From Macrocystis pyrifera (Eukaryota; Sar; Phaeophyceae; Laminariales; Laminariaceae), in assembly GCA_031763025.1 (NCBI GenBank), contig JASSKH010000017.1, positions 6,729,361 to 6,793,360 on the forward strand: DNA of 64,000 nucleotides. The letters are read 5' to 3'. The notes under the pieces were generated by a model. That model worked only from the letters and a program-made list of their open reading frames with translations. It did not search any database and was not told the DNA's origin. This document shows, piece after piece, positions 34,785 through 46,885 of the stretch (within the stretch, counting starts at the first letter, position 1; every line of letters begins with the position of its first letter). Both the position numbers and the translations under genes were made by a program.

Positions 34785-35095
34785 TTGATGTTGATATGTT
34801 GATATCGATACGATAATATTGATTTGTATGGTGATATCGATATGATGATATTGATTGATATAATGATGTTGATACGGTGATGTTGATAGGATGATACTGG
34901 TTTGATGGTATCGATATGATGATACTGATATCATTACACCGATAAGATGGCATTGATATGGTGGTAACGATATGATGATATTAATAAGGTGATACTGAGA
35001 TGATGGTGTTGATATGGTGACATTGCTAGGATGATACTGATATGTCATCATTTGATAGTACGATATTGATATGATGATACTGATATGACCGCACT
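34785..35095. repeat. Degenerate TGATA-type array
   Basis: Repeats of GATATGATGATACTGAT and variants, about 25-bp period, upstream of exon 19 in gene sense. Confidence 0.88.
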
Positions 35096-35684
35096 CCCCA
35101 GAGACGATTCCACGCGTCAGGCTCGATTATTCGACATAGACTGACGAACTGGATAGAAGGAGCCGCTGGTCTGTCCTCCCAGGTGCTGCGAGATGAAAGA
35201 ACAAACAAAAGTTGTGAGCTACATAATTTGTCACCAATCTTTTATCCGAAAGTGCCATCGCAGGAATAAAAAACAAATCGACGCAAATCGACAGAACCAA
35301 AAACACTCCTGCTTGCGACTTGACTGGAACACGAAAAAAAAAGCCATTTGAAAAAACAAATGGAACAAATTTCGGACGCGTGCGCTCGATAGAGGTACGA
35401 GCAGGTTTTGGCCGAACCACTTGTAACTGACAGGGGGCCTGAATACACTGAGGAACTGTACATCCACAGCTACGGGAGGGGATAGTGGTCAGGACCAGAT
35501 GACGCGTGCTAGCACAGTAGAGGTGCACTATCGTTATTCTGAGGCCCCTCACTTGACCTTAAGGAGCTCCATACCTCGCCCGAACACTGACTTCCCAGCA
35601 AAAATTAAATTGCATCCCGATGAATAATCCCATGGCGCAAGTATCTTAATTATGTCATTTTTCGAAACAAGATTGGCATTCCGA

Positions 35685-35791
35685 CGATTTGGGATCCATA
35701 GTTAATAGGACCTGTGATACACATAAAAAACCTATATATTTACCTATTTTTACTAACAACATTTGGTCCTATTAACTATGGTCCCCCGTAA
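35685..35791. mobile_element. MITE copy, left terminus eroded
   Basis: The left end reads GGGATCCATAGTTAATAGG; the right end TATGGTCCCCCGTAA is intact. A further remnant (GGTTTTTGTGCACATGATGG) lies at about 35866-35915. Confidence 0.75.
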
Positions 35792-36121
35792 TAGCGGAAA
35801 TGTGTTACCTCTATCGTAGAACGCATCAGAAGTGTCAGTGAAAATAATGCAATATATACCTGGTAGGTTTTTGTGCACATGATGGGTCCTCAACACCATG
35901 GTCTCCCGCCACAATAACATTTTACGATATTTTATTCGTTGTATGTATACCTGCCTAGGCCCACGGATTGTGTTTCCATCTTGATTTTGTGTTTCGTCGG
36001 TCGGTTTTTTGGGGGGTGAGGCAGGAGAGATGCTCGAAATGAGAAGCCTCAGACGTGTTTAGGGGCTATCCTACCCCCATACCCGTACGAGCACGCGTCC
36101 TTTCGTGTGTCGTCACCGCAC

Positions 36122-36353
36122 CTGAGCGGCCTCCACGACAGTCGCCTGCGCGCGTCGAAGCAGCTTCCCAACCCCGGCTTCATCTTGCATTGTCAACGCC
36201 GCCTGCTGAGCCGCGTAGGCGTTCATGTGGTGGCCGTCGCCATCATCATCATCCACGGGGCCTTCGACGAACCCCACCAAGTCATGGCAGCTTACCCCCG
36301 CGCCAGTAGGGTCCAGCCTCTTGTATAAGGCACTTGTGTCGTCTTCCGTGAAG
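36122..36353 (-). CDS. Exon 18: EF-hand exon with Asp-rich insert
   Basis: 232 nt, phase 2 to 0; acceptor CCTTCGAAATCACAG/C, donor GCTCAG/GTGCGG. The split codon gives Ser. It then reads FTEDDTSALYKRLDPTGAG and VSCHDLVGFVEG, with a loop L-D-P-T-G-A-G-V-S. A DDDDGDGHH insert follows, then helices DEAGVGKLLRRAQATVVEA. The S-F-T-E-D-D-T start after E-L-G-L in exon 17 is the usual link between paired EF-hands. Confidence 0.85.
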
Positions 36354-36803
36354 CTGTGATTTCGAAGGATAAGAATAAAGATATGGAGGCGGCGGGATGC
36401 ATCCATTGGTTGGTGTGCTTTAGTCTGATTTGGCAACTCGGATATCTTCTAAAGTTGTCGACTGTTGACGTGGAGGGTGCTGCCGCTGTATCATGGTGTG
36501 ACGCTGCCAGATTTTTCAAGTGTCTCATAACTCATTAACCCTCTGCCCGAGCTCCAACCAAACAAAGCTTCCAGGCCGAGAGCGAGGATTAGGCACATCA
36601 TCAATGAGCCCCCTCGATAGGCACACCTGAACGAAACAAAACTCTATTTCGTATATATTAGCTGAAGATTTTTTTTTCTGTCTATAAAAGGAAGAGAAGA
36701 AGAAGAAGAAGAAGAAGAAGACATCAGGGACTATAAAAATAATCATGAATAATACCAGAGCGCGAAAAAAAAACTCCGTCGACAAATACGTATCTACACT
36801 CAC

Positions 36804-37084
36804 GACAAGCCAAGCTCTCGCAGAGCTTCTTCAAGCTGAGGTTGACGCAGGACCCGCCCACCACCGCCGCCACCACCGCCGCCGCCATCCCTGACAGAAA
36901 AAACTTCCAGTGCAGCGCGTAGATCGATTCCTTCACTGTTCCGCAAAGCTACAAGGTGGTTTCGTAGCCGTGACACCGCAGACGCCGCTCGCAAGGCGGC
37001 TGGCTGCTCCGACGAGAAGGCTACGAGCGAGGCGTAGTCGACCATGTCTTCGGCCTCCTCGAACATGGTCGCCAGATGTCGCAA
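36804..37084 (-). CDS. Exon 17: EF-hand pair with a poly-glycine loop
   Basis: 281 nt, phase 0 to 2; acceptor TGACTGCTTTCAG/TTG, donor TTGTC/GTGAGT. It begins LRHLATMFEEAEDMVDYASL, an EF-hand whose loop is reduced to E-E-A-E-D-M-V. Later it reads ALEVFSVRDGGGGGGG...RVLRQPQLEEALRELG, an EF-hand whose loop carries ten consecutive glycines. Gly codons are mixed GGC/GGT, so the run is not a simple repeat artefact. Confidence 0.86.
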
Positions 37085-38797
37085 CTGAAAGCAGTCACGC
37101 GAAAGAGTAGCCAGAAAGAAGGGTGGGGCAAGGGCATCAACAAAATAGTGGGGTAGATCGATGGTAACCCCGTTGGGACCCCGAGATCGCGGCGACCAAA
37201 ACGATATTGAGAAACGACTTCTGAGTTATCAACCGTCTACGAGCAGCTTGACCGCCCCCCAGCTGTACTGGTAGGATATTGTTTCGCGGACAGATTTTTT
37301 TTACTATCACCACCCGGTCACGCAGTGGTCATCGCTGAAGCAATCGCCACTTTTTCCATCGTTTTTTTCCTTTATATACTACAATCAAGCATTTCCCAAG
37401 GGGACTAAGCTGCAAGTAGTCGCGAAGGAATGGAAGGGAATTTACTATTTCGTTGCATGGGTTTCTTTTTTGTTTTGTTTGCTTTGGTTTTCTTCCTCTT
37501 TCTGGGAACATTTATGAGTGATCCATGTCGAAGCTCCTCCATGCTGCACATTGTGCGGATGGCAAACACATATCAAGAAGAAAGCATCCGAAAAGGGCAT
37601 TTTCTTGTGGGTTTTGACGCCATGCCCTCGTGTGCATGGTTTCGCGGTGCTGCTTTCGGTCAGAGTCAAAAGTGTTGAACGCCGACAATACACAGGGCAA
37701 CAAATTGAGTTTCGCAGGTTCGAGCGAATCAGGGGCGACACCCTAAGTGCCGGGTGGGACGCGTCCTATGATAGTTGTAGCACATTTCCGCTATTTTTTT
37801 TTCTCGATGACAGGGCTCCTTAACCCAAATCGTCGCAATGCCAATCTTATTCCGAAAAATGACGTTTTTGTACACCTGGGCCCTGGGGTTATTCATCGGG
37901 ATGTCATTCGATTTTTGCTGAAGTCAGTTTTCGGGTGAGGTTTGGAGACCCTTAAGGTCAAGTGAGGAGCCTCAGAAAATTTAGGGTGAACCTCTATCGT
38001 AGAACGCCTCGTGGGTACCTTCGGAGTACGACGCATGTCGTAGCATACGGTCGAAGCTCCGTCACGTACCATCCGACGCCAAGCAACTCGAAAACAGTAG
38101 AACAATCGACACCACCATGGAGACGCTGCAGAACGGGGTTTGGTTTCTGAGTGCAAAAGGTAACGAAGACACCGTGGCGTTACCTAATACAAGCAGGACT
38201 CTTAAGGCTATGCTCGCCGTGAGAGCCGATGAAGTCGTGGAGAGGTCCCGAAGCGAGGGTCCCTTGTAGCCGTCGTTACGGCCAAGGTGAGCCGAGCAGA
38301 GTTCTTTCGTGTATTTAGCAAGGAATTGCTAGACTCAAGAGGGTCAAGGCTCTTCGAGGAACACCGCAGGTGGTCACAAAGACGGGGCCTGCTCGGGTCG
38401 ATTCTGGAGGTACCCGCAGTCAGCTTGAGGGGAGAAGTCAACACAGTCCATGCTGTGGACCTCTGACAACCCGAGATCTAGTCCAGCGGGATTGTCCACG
38501 CACGACTTCGAGATGGACCCGTCCTAGCATGAGTGATCCGAGGTCTACGTTAGATAATTCTTACACTGTCCGGGACAGGCCCACATATTTGTAATAGCTA
38601 TTGATATCCTCGGATGCCAATAACCGGTACGGTACCAATTGCTGAGCCCAAGCGACAACATACTATAGCTTATGTGAGAACAAGAAAAACAGCCACCGCA
38701 GCAGCAACAGCATTAACAACAGCACCACCGCCACCACCACCACCACCACCACCACCACCACCAGAAATAACGATGGTCTTCACCATGATCTTCTCAC

Positions 38798-38996
38798 CTG
38801 CTTCGGTGGCGTTCCTGACACGCCAAGCTCTCTCAACCCGTCGAACAGGTCGACCCGGCACACGAAGCCGGTCCCTAAGGGGTCCCGCCGCGCGAAGACG
38901 TCGAGGGCGCCGGGACGCAGCGGCTTGGTCCTCAACAGATTCACGGTGGGGGCCACGTCGGGCGGCCGCCGGTTTTCGCAGAATATCGCGAAGGCT
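38798..38996 (-). CDS. Exon 16: EF-hand exon
   Basis: 199 nt, phase 2 to 0; acceptor TCATGTTCCACAG/A, donor AAGCAG/GTGAG. The split Arg codon completes RAFAIFCENRRPPD, the exiting helix from exon 15. It then reads ALDVFARRDPLGTGFVCRV and DLFDGLRELGVSGTPPKQ, a full EF-hand with a degenerate loop (R-D-P-L-G-T-G-F-V). A (CAC)n tract follows in the intron at 38722-38762. Confidence 0.86.
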
Positions 38997-39741
38997 CTGT
39001 GGAACATGATAAAACGATGATACGCGAATGAAACATGCACTGCCGCCAACATGTTGATAACGTGTACCAGGTACCACTATCGGACGGAAATATAACCCCC
39101 CCGTTGAATACTGGAGTTAATAAGAAACGTGTACTATTTTTTCGACCACAGCGGTGAGACAAGTAGGTCTAACAAAGTCCAGCGGCGGCCGGTTTAGAGA
39201 AGGGATCTACCGAAGCGGAACTTTTGAAAACATTAACCCCGCCGTAGGGGGCGACCGAACCGGCTGTCGGTCTCGCTGGATGGATGGAAAAAAACTACCC
39301 CAAATATTGGCAGAGTATATATATGTGCAGGACTATTTTGTATTGCCCGTTATTGTGTTTGCGGGATACTACGACTACTGGGATGTTCTTGGTGCCGCTT
39401 TTCCGTTGGTGGCTGGGGGCTATTCGTTTTGCCTGTTATATTTGCAGCATGTTATACTACCGGGGGTCTACTGGGTACCGCGATGTTGTTTTACATGCCT
39501 CCGGCGGGTTTCCGCTAGTTCAACACTGAGCATGCCCCCCCCCATACCTGTTGCATACGTAGAACCCAGCCCACGTTTATTTTTTGGGACTGAACTACTG
39601 CATAAAATAACTATATGATAATTATTGCAGAAATAAAAGGACTAGTAAGACAAGTCCCCCGAATATTTACTTTGACGCTTTTTTTTTTTTTAGTAATTGC
39701 GTCCTTTTTTTTTGCCCCAACTCTCTCTGGAATATGCACAC

Positions 39742-40019
39742 CTATAATCGATCCGGCCGCTTCCTCTTCTTCCCTCGCTCCCGCGTTGTTGTTTTCCCTT
39801 TCCCCCTTCCGTTTTGTCGTCCGTATCGAAAGCATCCATAGCGGCTAGGAGTAAAGGCGGGGGGAGCTCCAGGGACGGTCGCAAGCCCCGCATCGCGAGG
39901 GCGAAGCGCTGGCGGTCGAGGAAACCGGTGGAGTCCTTGTCGAGCTTGGCGAGGGCTGCGCAAGTGTCCGGCGGCGAGCTCGTCCCTTCAAACTTTGCCA
40001 AAGCAGAGTCGATGAAATC
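39742..40019 (-). CDS. Exon 15: EF-hand with near-canonical loop
   Basis: 278 nt, phase 0 to 2; acceptor ATGCGTCAG/GAT, donor TATAG/GTGTG. It reads DFIDSALAKFEG, then CAALAKLDKDSTGFLDRQ and MRGLRPSLELPPPLLLAAMD, then AFDTDDKT, a basic insert and GSGRIDY. The first loop D-K-D-S-T-G-F-L-D is one of the few with Asp at positions 1 and 3, Thr at 5 and Asp at 9. Position 12 is Arg instead of Glu, so calcium affinity is doubtful. Confidence 0.84.
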
Positions 40020-41079
40020 CTGACGCATGTTGTGTATTGTTGTTGTTGTTACTTTCAGTCAGTACTACCAGTAAGTTTACCATCTGACAATGTGCAGGGT
40101 GTGTCAAAATTGCCCAAAAAGACGGAAGAAAACAAAAAAAATATTCGTTTTTTTTCAATTCGGAGGGGGAAAGTGTGTCGTAAGAAAATGAAAAGTCGGT
40201 GTCAGTGCGGGAAGAGCTGTGACAAGCCACACATGTGTTTTGTTTTTTTTTTTGGCGTGCAACGTCGTCATGATTATTGTGCTGCATGAATGAAACCTTC
40301 GCCGTGCGCGCACAATGGCACGCGGAAAAATATCTACGTTTGCTCGTGTACGTACACATAGTGAGGAGCGAAGCCGGTATCAGCGCGGAGAGGACTACAT
40401 GCGCAGACAACTCCAAGCACGAGCAAAGGGAGATACTCCCCAAGAAGAAGTCGCCCAGTGATCGTCTTGCTTTTTTTATCTAACGCGCGTTGCTACATAA
40501 AGGCGTTTGTATATTTTTTTCTTCAAGTTATTAGAACTACGGCAGTTGTGAGGCCGACCGAATATTGAGTGCTTGGTACTCAACTTGCTATTATGAACAG
40601 AAATCTTCCCTTGGGTCAGTCTTCCGGTTTCCCGTCAGAGAGGCCAGCACTGCGCTAAAAACCGGAGCAAACCAGAACACAGCAACACGAGCTATGCGTA
40701 TACGTGTTTGGGTTTGGAGCGTCGTCAGTGCTTCGCCACACGAACGAACCTTCCATTGTAACCTCCAACCTCCCCCCCGACCCGAAAACAGCTTATCCGT
40801 ACACCAACTCTTGCCGTGAATTTAAGAAACGTTCAGACATTAACATGAATACCAAGCGGTCCTTATATTTACGCCAAGAGTGGTATCTATCACGCAAGAT
40901 TTTTCTTTACGACGGAGAGAGAGAGTGTGAAAACAAAACGCCGAGCGATGCGTCTATATATTTCGGGCCGAACGATCTCGACGACCTATTTCCGAAGCCA
41001 TCATTTTCGTCGTGTGTGCCCCCCCTTACGACATGTTCTGGGAGAAAATCGATTCGGAAATTCATCCCAAGGGCGGGGG

Positions 41080-41392
<313 letters not shown>

Positions 41393-41844
41393 TTATCTCG
41401 CGTGTTATGGTATACGGTACTTCGTCCGGATGTTTTCACTTCTTGGAACCATCCTTTTCGACGAGTTTCTGCTATTTATACCGAAGTGTCCAGCGGTATA
41501 TAGCACACGCCGACAATAATACCGGTATATGCGCCACGACATACATTGTTCGCTGTTCTGCAATCTTGACGCAGTCATTTGTTTGCCCGCTCATGCAAAT
41601 CGTTTTGTTTTTGCTCCTAAATTCCTTGTTTTAGGGCCCTACAAATAAACTCCCTCATGCCGACACAGCACACACCCATTCAATCCACGAACTTCCCCGC
41701 ACGCAATGCCGTACTGCTGCATCGCACCTCAAGGTCGAGTACTGAGCACTTCGCATCCATACCGCTCCTGCCCGCAGCAGGACGCGTCGTATGAAGGTGC
41801 CTCTCGTCCTCCTCCTGCTCTTCATGAGAAGACGTTCCGGATAC

Positions 41845-42121
41845 CACACTTCCCAGGCCGCCATATTTGCGCAGACGATAGCCACGGTATCTCGATTGCA
41901 AGAGGCGCGCCGCGGCGTCGTGTCCGAGCTCGCTCGTGGACCTCGCGCGAGCGTAGCTGTCGCGGGCGACAGCGGCCGAGGGGTGGCGCGGCCCCGCGTC
42001 GCCACCACCGTCATCTTCGAGCTTCGCCAAACGGGGCTCAACTCCTCCGCCTGGGAGGACTCCTCCTCCTTCCTCGTCATGTCCTCCGCCGCCGCTTTGA
42101 GAAGGGCGGTGGCTTCCGTTT
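41845..42121 (-). CDS. Exon 14: coiled coil plus IQ motif, with a 1-nt frameshift
   Basis: 277 nt, phase 1 to 0; strong acceptor TCTCTGTTCCTAG/AA, donor GTG/GTATCC. The first frame reads ETEATALLKAAAEDMTRKEE, a charged coil. The second frame reads ARLLQSRYRGYRLRKYGG, an IQ-type calmodulin-binding helix (x-L-Q-x-x-x-R-G-x-x-x-R-K). The frames differ by one missing base near the GGAGGAG run around 42050-42070. With it, both borders fit phase 1 and 0. IQ motifs bind calmodulin or EF-hand light chains, so an intramolecular contact with the EF-hand array is conceivable. Confidence 0.66.
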
Positions 42122-43748
42122 CTAGGAACAGAGAGGGATGATAACTCTACCTTGTCCACCTTCAAAGGGCAAGCAAAACGCAACCAAACCCCACACGAAA
42201 TTTCAATGCGATTGATGAAGAAGCGACGCAAATAACAACTTTTGTTAAAAAAAAAAACAACGTTGGAAAGCTGCTGCTCAACGTAGGATATGTATCAGTA
42301 CTTTCGGAGTATGCACGCAAAAGGGATGAACAAGTGTTTCCGGTTATATGCTACTGAAGTGTTGGTACGAAAGGGCCTGTCAACGTTGTCCCACAACACA
42401 AGAGTTACTTCCTTTTCTCAGGGAGGTGATACATGCCAATCTGGACGGAAGTATAAGGGACGTTTAGGCATCAACATCAAAGACTAAACGATACTATATA
42501 TTTCCATCCAGAGCGGTACGCTTCCGGCACACATGCCCACCCACTACGAAGGGCTTGTTCGATGTTAAACGTTTGTCACAGAACAAAGTATATCAGTTTA
42601 ATATAATGCAAGAGGGGCTTCGCCGCGGAGGACTGACGCCCGCCTCGGCTCTGCGTATGCCCGTGACGACCGAGGATGTAGAAAAAATGAGGCCGTAAAT
42701 GCGACAGTACTGCCAAGGGGTACATCGAAATTAAAAAATGTTTTGAGTGAAGGGAAAGAAAACACTGGAATCTGATTCAATGAACCAGCAACAAATAAAT
42801 GTTGTCGTCCGGCACACTCTCTGTCACCTGGCACAATGTGTAAATCAATATAAGAAGTAGTACGTCGAACACAGAGTAGGCCACGAAGTGCGCGAAAAGC
42901 CGACAGAAAGGAAAATATTATTAGGGATCGGGAACCGATATGATAATAATCTGCAGTTTGTTGTTGTAGAGATAATTAGGCATTATGGTTCATATTCTTA
43001 AACGGTCCGAATATTGCCATCAAGCATCGCTCTCATCTGGTTATTGTGCCGTCTTCCCTCTTGGGCCTACTTCGAGGTGCCGCTGTTTCCTACTGGTTCT
43101 TGTTCGTACAACAGCAGCAACATTACTAACCATCATTAACAATATGGTAACTTGTACGTCTGTATACCTACATGATACTTGCTTGTATGATACCATAAAA
43201 CGTGTCACAACAGCGTTGTTGTCAACAACAAACAGCAGCAGCATATAAAATACACCGTGATATGATAAAATACATCGTGCGAGGATAGTACACATCGGGT
43301 TAGGGTTTCGACCGATTCTATAAAGGGTTCATATATAACATATATAGTGGAATAGCACACACACCGTGCGAGAGCGATGTAGAGCATCGCAAGCAACAGG
43401 GTCTGCGGAATAGGCTTAACTGCGTCGGCATCGACCATCCCATACCCCTTGCTGCTACGAAAACTAGATGCATGGCCGATCCCTCATTGGGGCGGAGAGG
43501 CCCCTTGTAATCCCTACTATGTATTTAGCTCGCTCGCCTTTTCGGCCGCGGCTCTCTCGATCTCCTTGACCTTCTCCTGGAACGCGTTCCTTCTCGCTTC
43601 GTCATGCCCCCCCCCCTCGACTCGGCGCAGGCGCACCTCCTCTCCATCGTACGCCGGGTTATCCTCCAGCATACCCCCCAAAATGCACCTCACATCGGCC
43701 GCCGCTCCCCGCCCCCCTCTTCCGACGTGCTCCACGGCGCGGTGTTAC

Positions 43749-44299
43749 CATTAGCAAGCGCTCCTTGTTCCTCGTTGCCCCTGCCCTCCGGCGCTGATTC
43801 ATCAACCAGTGCAAACCCCATCTCCCGCAAACCGCGCTTGAACGTCGGCCGAGAGACTCGCCCCCCGCCCTCGGGGTCCAGCCTAGAAAACGCCTCCCCT
43901 GGGAAAGAACGTCCCAAAAGCCCAGCATCGCGGCACTTGACCCGCGCTTTCACAATCGCTCGTCGAGCGGCTGCACCTCCGTCGCCAGGTCTCGTTGCGC
44001 CCATCCAGTTAGCCCAATCACCACCCCCGCCACCGCCACCGCCACCACCCCCCCCCCTCCTCCTGCTGCGTCTCCGATGTGAGGGCCGCTGTAGGTTGCA
44101 AAGGCAGCTAGGTGTTCGAGGGTAAGCATGCGGTGGTTCGTGCTGTCACCGCTGCCGCTGCCGCTGCCGCCGCTGCCAGCACCTCCGGCCGCGTGCGCGT
44201 AGGCCGCAGCGAGCTCGTCTGGAGACGCGCTGAGCTTGCCCGAGGACAGCAGAGTCGAAACGAACGTCTCCTCCGAGATATGAATCTTTGGATTTGATC
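43749..44299 (-). CDS. Exon 13: EF-hand pair with Gly/Ser linkers, frame broken at a poly-G tract
   Basis: 551 nt, phase 1 to 1. The start is G/GA after AAAAAAG, a weak acceptor. Frame one reads KIHISEETFVSTLLSSGKL, a Gly/Ser linker, then MLTLEHLAAFATYSGPHIG. After a run of ten G at 44050-44059 the signal moves to another frame: AFSRLDPEGGGRVSRPTFKR and GLREMGFALVDE, a clear EF-hand. One added base would join them. Alternatively an intron of about 100 nt starts at the G run and ends at GTCAAG/TGC. The donor is AATG/GTAACA. A coiled-coil-like frame further on (43735-43520) is taken as intronic. Confidence 0.66.
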
Positions 44300-44752
44300 C
44301 TTTTTTCGGCAGCATCATCAGTGGTTGTGGCGTACGAGAGTTCAGACGTATGGTTCCGGTTAAGAGGCAGCAAGGGAACGGGGGGCTATTTTTACGGGAC
44401 GTGATACGGGATGTGCCACGGGACGAAACGAGGTTAGAGAAGAAGATGCGACAACAACAACAACAGGCAAAAGAGATTCACGCTGCAATAGTATATCGAG
44501 AACATAAGCACTAATCGAAAGTATAGAGCCCGATTCTTTCAACGACCTGTAATATGTACCAGGTACGTATTATGCCGCTCTGTCCCGAATTTCAATGTCC
44601 GTACACACGAATTATGTACTAACATATGCCGACAATCTTTTACATTTTTCGGGGCAGAATAGGTAGGATTTAGGCAAGACGCTCTGCCATTTTTGCAGTT
44701 GCAGTCGCCGAGAGGGAGGAGTCCACATTCATTCACCCCTCCCCCCCCTCCA

Positions 44753-45158
44753 CTAGTTAGATCATTTGTACGAAGTAAAGAACCTTTACTCTGCACAAGG
44801 GAATCGATCGTATCACGTAGTGTTCAAGGTAAGGCACCCAAGAGGCAGTTACATAGTACTCCCATTGCTGTCTCTGGAAGTGGCCACACCGGAAATTAAA
44901 CTAACTCATTGAAGCTGTCATCCATATGCAAGTCCGCCTCACAAGCGGTTCTTAGTAGGATGCAGCTCACCCTTCATGCGACTCGCCGGACACCTCACGG
45001 CGCTTCGCGCTTGGTGCAAGCAATGTCTGCCTGGTCAGTGAAAACCCGACATGCTCCGTCCCGGCATTGTAGGGATGCGAGGGTCTATGGTCATACGACT
45101 ACGGCCATGCATGAGATCGAGTACATCTCTCCTATCGAGTACACCCCCCTCCCACATT
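44753..45158 (+). mobile_element. RepA, long copy
   Basis: A plus-oriented copy from TTAGATCATTTGTACGAAG to GTACACCCCCCTCCC. It includes the open frame at 44909-45166 seen in the copy at 13.6 kb. Confidence 0.77.
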
Positions 45159-45282
45159 ACTTTTGATGAGGTGTCGAGAAACGTGTGTACAGCACTACGT
45201 AGCCATAAATGATCTCCATTTTTGTCGCGATGAGGAGCTACAGAGCTCTCGTATACTTTACCATGAAACAAACAGGGCCTGT

Positions 45283-46012
45283 CATGGGCCGATGGTCCGG
45301 GCCGGGCCGGGCCGGGCCGAGGATTCTGAAAAAATCTGATGGGCCGGGCCGGGCCGGGAAATTATGAAAATGTGATGGGCCGGGCCGGGCGGCGGCCAAT
45401 TTTCCGAAATTTTGGTGGGCCCGGGCAGACCGCGGCCCATCAGATGTGGGTTCCACATGGACCGCTCCGCCCTGCCCATGAGGCGCGCCACGTGTTTTGA
45501 CGGGCCGGCCCGGGCCGCAGGCCATAATAAAAATGACCCCAACCCATGGAGAAGGAGGTGGTGGTCTACCAATCCGGGCATAATCCATCCGACTGCGCCG
45601 TTGGTGGAGCAAAATTGTTTCGAGTAGGGGGCATGTGTGCCTCGTGGGCAATTAGTAGGGGGGCTAAACGCTGCTGGACAATGGAATCCAAAAACCAAAA
45701 CGAGAAACATCTTGAAAAATAACGCGGAACTGCATATGCGTGACCTTTTTTTTAGTACGGAACAATACGTGGGCCGGCCCGTGGTCCGGCCCGTCACATA
45801 CACAGGTCGGCCCATGTTTTCGAGTGGACCATCCCGTGTAGAGCCTGGGTCTCATGGACCTCGCTGCCAATGTCATGGGCCGGGCCGGGCTGGTCCGAAG
45901 ATTTCGAAAAATTGACGGGCCTGGCCGGGAAATTTCGAAAAATATTGGACCGGGCCGGGCCGGGCCGCGGCTCATCATGTGAAAAATTGATGGGCCGGGC
46001 CGGCCGATCAGC
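45283..46012. repeat. Interrupted (GGGCC)n blocks
   Basis: Two blocks (45283-45525 and 45770-46012) in which GGGCCGGGCCGGGCC runs alternate with AAATTTCGAAAAAT-like spacers of about 15 bp. Lies in the intron between exons 12 and 13. Confidence 0.88.
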
Positions 46013-46052
46013 ATCGACCCATGACATGCCCCCAAAAAAAGACTTCTGATAT

Positions 46053-46700
46053 TCAATCCGACGAATAAAAGCAATGGCTTTCGCGCGTAGCCTTATCGCA
46101 ACCCACTTTTTCAATACAAAACTGAGTATCGACTACTATTAATATATACATTGATCGATCGAAAATCACAAAATATCGTGTTTTTTCACTCCATGCAACA
46201 TAGAACACACGCGCCCGACGTAGAATATCACGCAGCTTGGCAAAGCTAAGATGTCGACCCCGCATTCGGTCGAACTCACAGCTAACTCGTCTGTAATTGT
46301 TTATCAAGAAAGGCACTGAACTCTCAGCTGACTCATTTGCAACAATTACATCAAAAGGAACTTCAAAAGGCAGTGTGGTGAGCTTAAGCTTCACTTTTAC
46401 CAATCCGCCGGAGGATAAAAATAAAAGTAAATAAAAAACTGACGCACTTGTACCAATGTTATACAATACAGCAGATGAGATTGCAAAGGCATTAAGCAGT
46501 CCGTCGGGTATAAAGAATCGACCCCAAAACAACCCCGCTACCGCACGGTAGAGGCATCCTACCGCACTGTAGAGACATATTACCGCACGGTAGAGGCCTA
46601 CTACCGCACTGTCGAGGCATCCTACCGCACAGTAGAGGTATCCTACCGCACTGTAGAGGAACACGAAAGGGTAGTACGAGCACGGCCGGGTATGATACAT
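46053..46700 (-). other. Unassigned 215-codon open frame
   Basis: The first third translates the 22-bp tandem repeat (YRAVVGL-like heptads). The rest is unrelated: KLTTLPFEVPFDVIVANES, then NNYRRVSCEFDRMRGRHL. Composition is more A/T-rich than the giant gene's exons. It lies inside the intron between exons 12 and 13, has no recognisable domain, and may be chance or a decayed element. Confidence 0.2.
46536..46665. repeat. 22-bp tandem repeat
   Basis: Six units of CTACCGCACGGTAGAGGCAT with small changes; each unit contains the palindrome ACCGCACGGT or a near form. Confidence 0.92.
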
Positions 46701-46825
46701 GCACCCCCTTTGTTTTCATTGGAGATGTGTGGGGAGAGGGGGGAAAAGAACACCGGAGGCGGAATGCGTATTGTATGGCCACAGACTACTTTACAGAGCT
46801 TCTTGTTATGGTTTATTAAGCGCAC

Positions 46826-46885
46826 CGCTGTCGAGGCCGTCGACCTCGCCCACCAGGGATGAAGGCAGTAAGTCCACCGAGGCGG
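46826..46885 (-). CDS. Exon 12: small EF-hand half-loop exon
   Basis: 60 nt, phase 1 to 1; acceptor after a C/T-rich tract (GTGCGGTCAG/CC), donor GACAGCG/GTGCGC. It reads ASVDLLPSSLVGEVDGLDS, with Gly completed at the border: an entering helix plus a D-x-x-D-S-G half-loop. It is the shortest exon and is accepted because both flanking phases and the EF pattern need it. Confidence is lower than for its neighbours. Confidence 0.55.

Noticed and set aside
39154..39618. Plus-strand 154-codon hydrophobic frame
   Set aside because: It overlaps the intron between exons 15 and 16 on the opposite strand, has no family resemblance and looks like chance.
41706..42141. Plus-strand frames opposite exon 14
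   Set aside because: Antisense shadows; the IQ motif is on the minus strand.
43288..43296. Telomere-like GGGTTAGGG
   Set aside because: A single occurrence with no tandem repetition.
43517..43735. Coiled-coil-like frame (AFQEKVKEIERAAAEKASEL)
   Set aside because: It cannot be joined in phase to either neighbour, while exon 13 ending at 43749 joins exon 14 directly. Kept as a possible alternative only.
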